Source: Dipteris shenzhenensis
Lineage: Eukaryota > Polypodiophyta > Polypodiopsida > Gleicheniales
Direction: 5' to 3' (one strand)
DNA: 64,000 nt
Assembly (NCBI GenBank): GCA_047967505.1
Contig: CM106541.1
A program made the translations under genes and the position numbers. The stretch's first letter is position 1, and each line of letters begins with the position of its first letter. This document shows, piece after piece, positions 42,001 through 52,258 of this stretch. The notes beneath the pieces are model-generated. The model did no database searches. It was given only the letters and a program-made list of their open reading frames with translations, and was not told the DNA's origin.

Positions 42001-43500
42001 ATGAGGGGATTATCCTCAAGTAATGGATTTAGAGTGTGATAGATTTTTATTGGGTCTAGCTCTAAGACAGGAAAATGCCATGCAAGTAAAAAGCCAACAC
42101 AATTTCATGCAACCAGGCACCTAACACAGTAAGCCAGCAGTGTAGTAGCTCTAGCAGATGCATTTCCTATCCCGCCAAGATTTACGTAGCTACAATACAC
42201 AACACTGGAAGGTCTGTGTACACAAATGCAACAACGAGATCAAGGCTCTCGCCACCAGCTTGGCAAAATGATGACCGAGTGCAACGACGAGCTCAAGGGC
42301 TCATGAGCCATACAAAATGCAATGACCTGTCGACCATAGCACCGAAAGTATGTACAATGCACTCCACCAGTAGCATGTAAGGCTGCTGCAATTGTGGCAC
42401 AGAGAACTATGACTAGAAATAGTAGCTTTCCAGAGACTAAAAAGCTCTACGTAGAGTTCTTCGTCAGACGTGCAAATGTAGAAGTCACAGTGGTAGTGCA
42501 AATGTAAAGGGCACCTACAGCAATCTGGAGTCGCACAGATTGGTAGCTCTTATGTCTAGTGAGCTGCGCCACAACAAATCCCAACTAAAGAAACAAGATG
42601 AAGCCAGTTGGGGCGGCGATCTCCTAAAGCAATCAATGGAACTCAAAAGGTGAAAAACTCTAAATGTGTGCATGGAATAACTCACAGAGGTTGCTTGACC
42701 ACCGACTATGTAGTAGCACATCCTAACAATGGTGGATAATAATGCAAGGCCTAGCTCGAATGCAAATGTAGCAGGTCTCATGGTCATCATGGGTTTGTTC
42801 TCGGTTTGTTTCCCCCTAGAATTTTTGAAAGCAAGGTCATAATTGACGATAGCACAAAAAGTTGAAGAATGAAAAGTGGAAAGCTCTCCATGAGCTTGTG
42901 ACTATGTGTGACTGGCATAAAAAACACTTAGCAGCATGGAATTAGCATCATAATGGATGCAGAGAACATATATATTTGGAATGAGATCTGGATGTAGAGA
43001 ATATATATATATATCTAGAACATCTTGCAGATCGACAAGTTCCATAGGGATGGCCTGCTCCTCACCGTAGGTATTGCATTTCAAAATAGAGCTTCATAAT
43101 GAAATGCATATTTGAGGTAATGCCAAGGAATAATTAGACAGAGGTTCTAAGTAAGGGATACGACAGAGGTTCCAAGTTTCCAAACAATGAGCATCCAAGT
43201 GAGGAGAGCACACAAGAATAAGAGAGAAAGTCTAGGTCGCTACCCTTTTACATTCCGCTTAGTCAGTAGTAGAGATGCTCATAAAACTGCTTACTTGATC
43301 TCGAAGGTAATGTCCATTCATTTCAAAGATTTATCTCCAGTGCGGAGCTCCATTCAGCCACTCAACGAGAGCTTCAAACTAGTCCTAGCTTGTACCTTGG
43401 GACTATCCATCATTCCACTGGCTACCTATTGCCTTCTCTTGCATAGGTACCTCTTGTGCTAGTTCTTGAGCCATGCATGAAGGAGTTGTCTTATCCAAGT
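39082..43500. other. gene-free stretch
   Basis: A/G-rich sequence with a GT tract (39447-39466) continuing the landscape left of the gypsy element, then about 4 kb without recognisable coding sequence, LTR pair or RNA gene. A short AT tract is at 42998-43012. ORFs here (for example 42515-42790 minus) are short and lack motifs. Confidence 0.5.
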
Positions 43501-43745
43501 CGTGACCATCTCAACTTCTCTAGCTTGGATCTTGCAGCTTCAGCCACTCAACATTAAACCATAAGATCAAACATTCGTAACTTCTAAGTTCTCGTAAGTG
43601 ATATAGAATAGAGAGCAGGGTTTTGAGCTCTTGAGTTGAGGCGACCCCCCTTTCATTGAATTTTTAGACGCCCTTTTGTGCACCCCCATGATGAGCTTTC
43701 ATTCAAGGACTCTATATACATATGGCTCAAGATATGTTTACGACA
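43500..43745 (-). repeat. possible copia-type solo LTR or relic
   Basis: Minus strand reads a purine tract CTACAAGGGGGAGAG followed by TGTCGTAAACATATC... and 'catatgtatatagagtcc', a likely TATA region 30-40 bp in. This is how a copia 3' LTR starts. The other end is not clear and no Pol is seen at 43746-44700, so the call is tentative. Confidence 0.35.
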
Positions 43746-44900
43746 CTCTCCCCCTTGTAGATATATTGGGACTACCTATAGACAACCTAACAATAGTTGG
43801 CCTAACATCTTGATTTATGCATAAATCATTTGCAAAGCTCGCAACAGTTTGATATCATTGTCGAGTTTTGTATCACACCTTATTTCATTGTCATGAAATA
43901 AGTCTAGAAAGTCAAGGGGTGGTTGATATGAAGCAATATGTAATGGTCCAATGGTTCATATGATGATGGTGAGCTACAAACCTCCACATATGTTACGTGA
44001 CATTGTGGTTGGACCCAAGTCCTCTTGGAAGGAAGGTGAAAGTTCAAAGCACTTAGTATATACCATTGTGCCATTAATTTGCTTGGCATTGGAGAGGATC
44101 TCAAGGGTGGGTGTTCGAAGGTCACCTTTGAAAGTGAAATTGCAAACCACTTAATGGGAAAGCGGCCCTAGAAACATTGCCTTTCTTTTTCTAAATGCTT
44201 ACTCTCATGCAACTTTTGGGGCACTTTTGCTAAGAAGTAAGCTTATAGACAGTAGCAATGGTTGGGTGGTGTGGTGCCACTTGTTAATCAACATTAGCGA
44301 CATGGTTGTCACTATCTCCGCATGCTTGGTTGTATCATTAGTAGAGTTTACTTGAGCATTGGAAGGCTAAGCCAACATTGGGGGTTTAGGGGTTGCTTGT
44401 CTAGCACTGCTTAGAAAAGTAAAATGATAGTAGAGGAGCTCCGATGCTACATAGTGATTAGAGAGATTTTGAAAACGTCCAACCAGAGTGCTTGCATCAT
44501 GCTCAAAATTTCATGAATTTGTCAAAGCCCTAGTACCAGCTATGTGGGGGATGTATTTCTCCCATAGGCAGCTGTAGCCACTAGAACCAAGTGGGGCATT
44601 GAAGCATGAAAACAAAATGTTGCTAGCACTCGTGTGGGAACGTCAACAATAATAAGGTTCGAATGTCTTGGGTCGAGGTCCACATGAAGGGAAAGTGCCT
44701 CAGCTACCGTGAGCCACTTTTGTAGCAATCGGGAAAGCGGTGATCAGAGCACTTTCTGAGCTATCGAGGGCTGGAGAGAGGGGGGGGATGGCAATGTGGA
44801 CCAGATTGCGTGGCATAGCGACGACTTCCATGATGTCGAGCCGATTACATGGCAAGGCGGGGAAGATTGTGAGAGCGTGGACTGACAGAGAGGTAGAAAA

Positions 44901-45375
44901 GAAGGGGTAGACTGGTAGTCGAAAGTAAAGGTCGTAGGACGAAGGAAAACCGTTGGATTAAAGTACGAGGAGGAGGGATCGCAACCGTTGATAGGATGGT
45001 GCCTACGGCTACCTTTTTTCTTCATCGTCCTTGTAGCCTCTTTTTCGTCGTCTTCATCTTCATCATCATCTTCGTTGTAGCCTCTGTTGTTGCAAAGCGC
45101 ATACTGTGACGACTTCGATGATGTCGAGCCGATTACATGGCAAGACGGAAGTAAAGGTGATAGGACGAAGGGGTAGACTGGTAGTCGAAAGTAAAGGTGA
45201 TAGGACGAAGGAAAAACCGTTGGATTAAAGTACGAGGAGGAGGGATCGCAACCGTTGATAGGATGGTGCCTACGGCCACCTTTTTCTTCATCTTCCTTGT
45301 AGCCTCTTTTTCGTCGTCTTCATCTTCATCATCATCTTCGTTGTAGCCTCTGTTGTTGCAACGCGCATACTGTGA
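44901..45375. repeat. tandem duplication of about 210 bp immediately upstream of the CRK gene
   Basis: 44901-45109 and 45167-45375 match at an offset of 266 bp (shared 'gaaggggtagactggtagtcg', 'gttggattaaagtacgagg', 'gcaaccgttgataggatggtg', 'cttcatcatcatcttcgttg', 'gcgcatactgtga'), with a few differences. The spacer again repeats 'atgatgtcgagccgattacatggcaag' from 44831. The second copy ends six to nine bases before the first CRK ATGs. Confidence 0.92.
45110..45371 (+). promoter_or_regulatory. proximal upstream region of the CRK gene
   Basis: The 260 bp before the start codon are the second repeat copy plus spacer, ending in a CT/CTT-rich leader (tcgtcgtcttcatcttcatca), common in plant 5' leaders. 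No convincing TATA box is seen within 150 bp of the ATG. Confidence 0.4.
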
Positions 45376-45380
45376 TCTTC

Positions 45381-47636
45381 ATGGGTTGCTCCTCGTCCTC
45401 CACCCTCACCTTCATCTTCTCCTCCTCCCTCCTCCTCCTCCTCCTCCTCTCCTCCTTTCCTCTCGTAGCTCATACCGAGTGCACCAACCAGTCCTCTCCC
45501 CTTCAACTCCATGGCTCCTTCAACCAAACGCTCTCCTCCCTCCTCCTCTCCCTCAACCTCTCTTCCTCCTCCCACCTCTACCACTTCAACTCCTCCTCCC
45601 CCTCCCCCGGTTCCAACCTCAGCGCCATGTACCAATGTCGTGGCGACTTGACCTTCCCCCAGTGCTCCACTTGCGTCTCCCAGGCCCTTAACACTGCTGC
45701 CCAGAGCTGCCCCAACGGCGCCACTTATCGCAATGACCTAGACACGTGTACTCTCCTCTACAAAAATGATACCATCGTGGCTGATTTCTCCCTGCTTTAT
45801 TGGGCTTATAATACGAATAACAACACAGATGCCACCTTCCGTTCCAATCGTGACGCCGTTCTGAAAACAGTTTCGAGAGCAGCTCCTGCAAATGGCGGAT
45901 ACAATTCCTCATATTCAGGGGGTAGTGTTTCAGAGGGAGTTTACGCGCTTGCCCAATGCCATGGCTACCTCTCTGAATCTGACTGTCTTCAGTGTCTGTC
46001 GCGCGTATCTGACGTTCAGAGAATCGTTGGAGATCAAGTAGGGGCAAGTGTAAATTATGGTAGCTGCTACTATCGCTTTGACAGCTACCTCTTCTACGCC
46101 CAGAGTTCCGTTGCACTTGGGCCAAGCTCTCCTCGCTCAGTGTCTTCTCCGGCACCGAATTCAAACACAGGTATTCTTCCAGAATTCCGAGGAAATATTA
46201 AAATCATTTTCATTCGCTCAATTTCCGAGACGACCCAGCGAAGTGCTGTTTCCAAGGCTACGCCCAGCGAGTGTGAGTCTGTATGTGTTCAACAAAAAAA
46301 GTGAGAGTGGTGTCTGCGAGTCTATTAAAACTGGCCTTGCCGGTATTGCTTATGAATCACCATCGTCCCTTAAAATCTTGGGATGTTGTGCGGGCTGCAG
46401 CTAAGAGCGTGAACAGATTACTTGTAGTCGGACTTGTAGTGGTGAGCTCCCTGCTTATTATTGTTTTCGGCATCATTTCGTTCCTTTGGACGGGGATAAA
46501 GCGGAAGCGACCAAGATACACTGGTATGCGACAATTACTCCTTTCATTGTTGTCGTTTACATTTTCCCGATTCATTTATTTCACCCCGGCGGTGCTGTGC
46601 ATGTTCAATTGATAGTCATGCGCAGAAACGCTGGTTTGATCATTAGTTCCTTCTGTATTCCCTTGTGCTCCCCAATAGAAACCCCAGATCCAGGACCGCA
46701 AGATTCTCTAGAACTGCAGTCGCGCTTGCAACATCAGGTTCAATTGTTTTCGCTCGAGGAAATGAAGATAGCTACAAACAACTTTCATGATGACCATAAG
46801 CTTGGGGACGGAGGATTTGGCTCCGTTTACAAGGTAGGAGATTTCTGACAGGAAACTGATCTTATTTTTCTTTCGGGGATACCCAAACATATTATCTAGT
46901 TCATTTGGGCATGGATGTACCGCATTAGGCAATGAGCATTGTATTTACAGGGAAGAGTTGAAGGTGGACAAGTCGTAGCGATCAAGAAGCTTTCACGCCC
47001 AAGTCAACAGGGAGAACACCAGTTCTTGAGCGAAATAAAACTTACCACAACTGTACAGCATCGCAATCTCATCAGGCTGCTTGGATGTTGTGTTGAGGAT
47101 TCAGAGAGGCTGCTAGTATATGAATACTTTCCAAATCAAAGTTTAGACAAGCATCTGTTCGGTAAGTCAATGATCTCCTGGCTAAAAGCTACTCGACAGT
47201 TCAAACCTTTGCTTCTCTAGAGGAGTTGTCACTTTGAGTGTCTTTCTTCTTTTTAATAGAGCATTGTTTTCTTCTTCTCTTAGTTAGCAATTCCTTGTCC
47301 TCTCTTTCTCTCTATACGAGTAATAGGACCCGTCTACTACTGGTTACAACCCCGCTTTGTTGGGTCTCAAAGTTTAGATCAAAAAGCTGTCTTTAGTTTC
47401 TAGGAATAAAATATAAGGTTTCATTTACAAATTTCAAGTTTTGAGAAATTTTTAGGAAATCTCTCTCTCTCTCTCTCTCTCTTACATCTCTCTATAAAAC
47501 ACGTGTGTGCGCGTGCACACACACACACGCACACATAATATCTCTCTCTCTCTCTCTCTCCGTGTTAACATTGTGTCAGCCACAATTACACCCCCTATCC
47601 AGCCGCATCGACTCCCCCCTCATGTCTACACACACA

Positions 47637-47684
<48 letters not shown>

Positions 47685-49428
47685 TGTCAGCAGTGTGTCA
47701 GTCGCATTTACTCCCCCCCGCCCCACACACACACACACTATTATTATTATTATTATTATTATATACATGTGTGTGTGTGATAATATATAGTATATTATAT
47801 ATTATTTAATATATATTATAATATCATATATTATATTCGAATATCATGGCCTAGAGCTCAAGAACTAGAATGAAATCCTTGTTTTTAAGGACTAGAAATG
47901 ACGCCACATGTCCTCTACCAAGTTCTTTCGACTGTTAATCACATGGTGAGATTTAAATATGCATACAACCAGCTTTTTGCATTTCCATCCTATCTCCCAT
48001 GTGCTTAGACCGTGGTTCCCTAGGAAGTCTCATAAAGCATTTATGATAGAAGAGACAATTTTGTGACTACAAATGGGACAAAAAACTGAATACTTATTTC
48101 CTTACTTTTCCCACCCATGTGGTAAGACTTTAAAGTAAATGTTAATCTGTGGTATATTTGACACCTTGCACATGTTGCAGATCTACAAGGACGAACAAGG
48201 TTGAGCTGGAGCATTCGACGAGAGATTATACTAGGCACAACTAAAGGGCTTGCATATTTGCACCATGATGCACACGTGCGAATTGTCCATAGGGACATTA
48301 AGGCATCAAACATTCTATTGGATGATAAGCTACACCCAAAAATTTCTGATTTTGGCTTAGCTAGGCTATTTTCAGCTAGCCAAACCCACATTAGCACACA
48401 AATTGCAGGAACACTGTAAGATCCCTTCTTGCTACACCTTTACTTCTTTATCAACTACATCAAGCTTCATTGTTTGTTAAAGTACGCTTGCTTGCATAGA
48501 GTAGAATTTAGAAAAAGGAAAATAGCCCAAATAGTTACATTCCATTTACATGCCACCTATTTTCTTAGCATTTCCCTTCAATGATTGATAAATCTATTTC
48601 TATGCAGGGGTTATCTCGCTCCCGAGTATGCAATGCATGGACAACTCACAGAAAAGTCTGACGTTTTTAGCTTTGGGGTTGTCATTTTGGAGATAATAAG
48701 TGGACGAAGAGTTCTCGATATTAACCTACATGAGGAACAACAAGTCCTTCTCAATTGGGTGAGTACATTCTTTGTTTAGGATAGATGACAATGCCTTCAC
48801 ATGTTTTCAACATAGTTTGATTGAGAAAAGTATAGCCACTTCCTTTGTTTTATAGTTTTGCAATAATTGTAGAAGCAATTTTACTAGAGATGAATTTTGC
48901 TCAATGCTTGATTTCTACTATTATTATTATATAAATTACATGATGGTATGAAGTCCTTGGTAGCTATAACAAGTCATTGCTTAAAATCTGTGGTGGCAGA
49001 CATGGAGATTGTATCAAGGGCAACGCCAATTGGAGCTAATAGACCCATTATTGAACAATAATTATTCCATGAATGAAGCAGCTAGATACATTCATGTAGC
49101 ACTATTATGCACACAAGCAGTTGCAGGATTGAGGCCCAACATGAACAAGGTGATTATGTTGCTAGATGGTCAATCAGAGATCTTGGACATACCCACCCAG
49201 CCTGCTTTTCTATCAAGTAGTGTCATTGAGGCTAAATATGAAATGACCAATAATTATTCTCAAAATTATCAAAGAAAAGCTCCATCATACGTGCCACCAG
49301 TTTTCTTCAAACCTAGTCCAGCTAGCACATCCTCTCCTTCTCAATTGTCACGCACTAGAATTCCCCTCATCTCCAAAGCATCTACAAATATTGTATCTTC
49401 CATCAGTGATGTACCGGAGCCTCGGTGA
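45381..49428 (+). CDS. cysteine-rich receptor-like protein kinase (DUF26 RLK), seven exons, intact
   Basis: Exons: 45381-46170, 46401-46523, 46679-46833, 46951-47161, 48181-48415, 48608-48758, 49000-49428. Every intron is GT..AG and all phases agree, giving 697 residues. Signal peptide 1-30 ([15 protein letters not shown]). Two DUF26/Gnk2 domains with C-X8-C-X2-C at Cys86/95/98 and Cys193/202/205. Transmembrane segment ~271-293 ([20 protein letters not shown]) followed by KRKR. Kinase: [11 protein letters not shown] (347-357), Lys368 in [13 protein letters not shown] with Asp465, DFGLAR with Asp483, APEY at 509-512, and LRPNMNKVI. It is an RD kinase with all catalytic residues. CRKs sit in the plasma membrane and act in stress, immunity and redox responses; the ligand is generally unknown. 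An in-frame ATG at 45372 would add three residues. The gene has the exon pattern usual for this family. Confidence 0.95.
47455..47840. repeat. microsatellite cluster inside CRK intron 4
   Basis: (CT)n at 47461-47482, 47541-47560 and 47640-47680, (AC)n near 47516-47537 and 47724-47739, (TTA)n at 47740-47760, and an AT-rich near-palindrome to 47840. All lie in the 1019-bp fourth intron, the only long one. Confidence 0.93.
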
Positions 49429-50880
49429 ACCAGACATGATTGTGCTCTTCCTATGTTTTTTAATTATAAGAAGGTGAACTGCTTCACAAAACATTTTGAT
49501 GATGGAGGTGTGATCTATTTATATCGATATATGCCAAAAATTCTAGATCTAGTACTATTGCAGTGCATTTCTTGTCTTTTAGACTAGAAAAATATAATGT
49601 TTTATGCCTCCTTTATGCTTGTTTCTACACTAGATATTTCATAATTCTCATGACACAATGGTCCTTTTTTCCATCAATTGTGGTTGGGCATAGTCATTGA
49701 TAAGACAAAATAAGGCTTTGCAATGGAAAAATGAGAAGCGTTACTCACAGTAATTTGATACTAATAGAGGAACACATGTGAAGATAGGCATTACGGAGGA
49801 CAGCAATCATTAATGCTTAAGACTGGGAATGTTTAAAAAATTGCACAAGGGTGATGGTAGAAGTAGTATACAAGCTAGGAAGAACAAGGGATAGATGTAC
49901 ACAAATGAGATACGGTTGACTAGCTATTCATCAAAAACTAGGGGAATTTACTCAAAAAGAGCCTCATGAGGAGTGGATTATCAAAATAAATTAAGAACTA
50001 ACAAGGCCTATGGAGGCTCCCGTCACCCCCATAATTGGGACAAAAAGGTACAACTCCCTAAGCCCTTGGGGGTCCCAAAAAGTACACCTACCTATCCCAC
50101 TTGGAGTGGCCCCTAACTTCCTCAAAGTTGACTCTCTTTACACTTTTCTGGTGGTCCCCATCCCCAAAAAGTATCTCGGGGATAACCTCGCAAAAAAATT
50201 GAATTTTTTCAAAAGTGCCAAAAATGTCCCAAAACCCTTCTAAACCTTCCCTAAATTATACCTATGCATCCAAATCACTTTCCAACAACTAATCTCTACT
50301 CCTTCTCACCATAATCATGAGCACGGAAGGGGGCAGCTGACATTTGTGCAAATGGCTAACTATCAATGTTGGCTTTGTGTGATGGGGTTTGGATAACTAT
50401 TATGAAGTAACTAAGCGCACTATCTGTTTTGTTTTACCTGATAAGTTTGCTCATACCTAGATTCATGTAGATGTATGTCTGTTAGGATTGCATTTGATAT
50501 CCCCCCTTGTTTTCTTCAAGGGTTTTCTGATCATAATATAAGCTAGCATAGTATACACCCCCAAAAGAAGAGGGATTGCGTTTGATCAGCTCTGCTTTTA
50601 CTGCTAGGTCTATAAGAATATTGATGTGGTCACATATTAGTATAGCCCACGCCTGCTTTTGGGTTGGAGTTTGTTTTTACAATAAAAGCCCAACTTCTTG
50701 GCCTGTGTAGATGCGTGAATCTCCATCATTAACATGGAAACACATGCATGTGTCCTCCAGCTAATTTTGGGTGCAGAGTTTATACGAGTAGCGGCCTTTG
50801 TGGCCACTACTCTATGAGTGATTGAGCACAGAATTGAGAGAGCATGGTGGGTAGGGAGGGACCCCAACCGAGAGTAGCCC
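49429..50880. other. CRK 3' flank and gene-free stretch
   Basis: T-rich 3' flank without an obvious single polyadenylation signal; the first 150 bp are probably the 3' UTR. A plus ORF at 50010-50243 is Pro/Lys-rich and unassigned. A block near 49945-49985 ('gcctcatgaggagtggatta') has a relative near 51620 ('gcctcataaggaatggatta'), so a dispersed repeat is present. Confidence 0.45.
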
Positions 50881-51149
50881 CTTATCATATAATTCCATGA
50901 TGCCCAGGCACCACTTTCGGCTTTATGTCATAGGTTAGCGTTACGAGACCAGCCAGCGACCTCGATGGATGAGGATCTCACTCCACTAAAGGTTGAGGAG
51001 AGGTGCTTTCTATTGCAGTAGAAGGATCAGGCCCACAAGGAGGGGAAGTGGGTGGTAGTACGAGATAGACGACTCCTTATAGGCCCTCGTTGGGCACCCA
51101 CCTCTCCTCCCACATAGGGAGGCAGGGTCTATTAGACTTAGACATTCGA

Positions 51150-51610
51150 GACCCTATCTTCTACCATCTGGAACTGTAATGGTACCTTATGACCAGAACT
51201 AGGGAACTTCTTGGAATCCTATACAGGTCACGACATAGTCCTTTATACAGAGACACATCAGAGTCTAGAGCACCCACTACCAATAGTCAGCAGGTATACA
51301 TGGGAGTTTGCCTACAAAGATGAGACGAGGGATATAGCAGGGGTTCAAGGGTCAGGAAGAGTCGTAGTCCTTTACAGATCCACACTTTTGGAGGCCATCT
51401 CAGTGGGGTAGAGAGATACACATTCCAAGTTTCTTTGGATTCGGATTCGGCACATGGACAGCCAGGATATGTTTATTGAAGTTTGCTACTTCCCCTCTGA
51501 GACCTCCCGCTTTGCCAAAGATATTCAAGGGGAGGATGAGACATCCCCATTTGCTGCTCTTTATCAGTCCATCGTTGACTTCTCTACATTAGGGGAGAAT
51601 TGGGGTCTTA
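51150..51610 (+). pseudogene. LINE endonuclease (EEP) fragment
   Basis: Reads TIWNCNGTL (start of the endonuclease fold), ESYTGHDIVLYTETHQSLEHPLP (the catalytic Glu in 'ETH'), YTWEFAYKDETRDIAGVQGSGRVVVLYRS (the GGVAVLYR-type block) and, past a TAG, RIRHMDSQDMFIEVCYFPSE. This is the N-terminal AP-endonuclease-like domain of plant LINE ORF2. The RT half is absent here. The fragment may belong to the same family as the RT relic at 1711-4590, which lacks this domain; the two pieces do not overlap, so that cannot be tested here. About 250 bp upstream (50890-51150) may be the rest of the LINE 5' part. Confidence 0.72.
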
Positions 51611-51787
51611 AAAGGGCCTCATAAGGAATGGATTAGGGAATTCTTAGTGGGCTAATGCAAGGGGCTTGGAGGGTCCCAAAGAGGCCTAACGAGCCCAACC
51701 TAGGTGGGTTAAGCCAACATTTGGAGCCCACCTCTCCCCCCATCAATGAGGGGAGGGGGACACTTTTTGAAATTTGAATTTCAAATT

Positions 51788-52160
51788 TTGAATCTCCCTC
51801 CCTCCCTCTCTCTCTCTCTCCCTCCCTCCCTCTTTCTCCCTCCCTCCGTCCCTCCCTCCCTCCTCCTCCTCCCTCTCCCTCTCCCTTTCCCTCCCTCCCC
51901 CTCCCTCCTCCTCTCCCCTCCTCCGTCTTGCTCCTCCTCCTCCCTCCTCCCTCTCCCCTCCTCCTCCTTCTAGCTCCTCCTCCCTCCTTCTTCTCCCCTC
52001 CTTCTCCAGCCGCCTAGGATCCCTCTCCTCTGCTCCTCCCTCCTGCAGAATCTCTCCCCTCCTCCTCCCTCTTGTAGCATCTCTCCCCTCCTCCTCGCTT
52101 CTACACCTGTCGCCCTACTCTTCTCCTCCTCTTCCTCTTGCCCTCATTTGCTTCTCCTCC
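51788..52160. repeat. pyrimidine-only tract, CCT/CTCC-rich, ~370 bp
   Basis: Almost no purines on the plus strand between 51795 and 51970, then C/T-rich with 'cctcctcc' and 'ctcccctcctcctccctc' repeats to about 52160. It lies directly upstream of the transposase-like relic. Confidence 0.85.
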
Positions 52161-52258
52161 TCCCTCTTCCTTGCTACTCTCTCCCTCTCACTGCTCCATC
52201 TTTGCCAGCTCTCCCTTACATTTTAGCCTACATCAGTGATACCTCTCTTTAAGTACTC

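Noticed and set aside
42301-43084. Minus-strand ORFs in the 42-43 kb gap considered as a gene
   Set aside because: Short, overlapping, no start context or domain, and no splice sites linking them convincingly.
45288-45691. Long Glu/Gly-rich (minus) and Leu/Pro-rich (plus) ORFs over the CRK start
   Set aside because: Shadow frames of the CT-rich CRK leader and first exon; the CRK frame has a signal peptide and DUF26 motifs.
47505-47809. His/Thr and Ser/Leu-rich ORFs in CRK intron 4
   Set aside because: Microsatellite translations; flanking splice sites and phases show this is intron.
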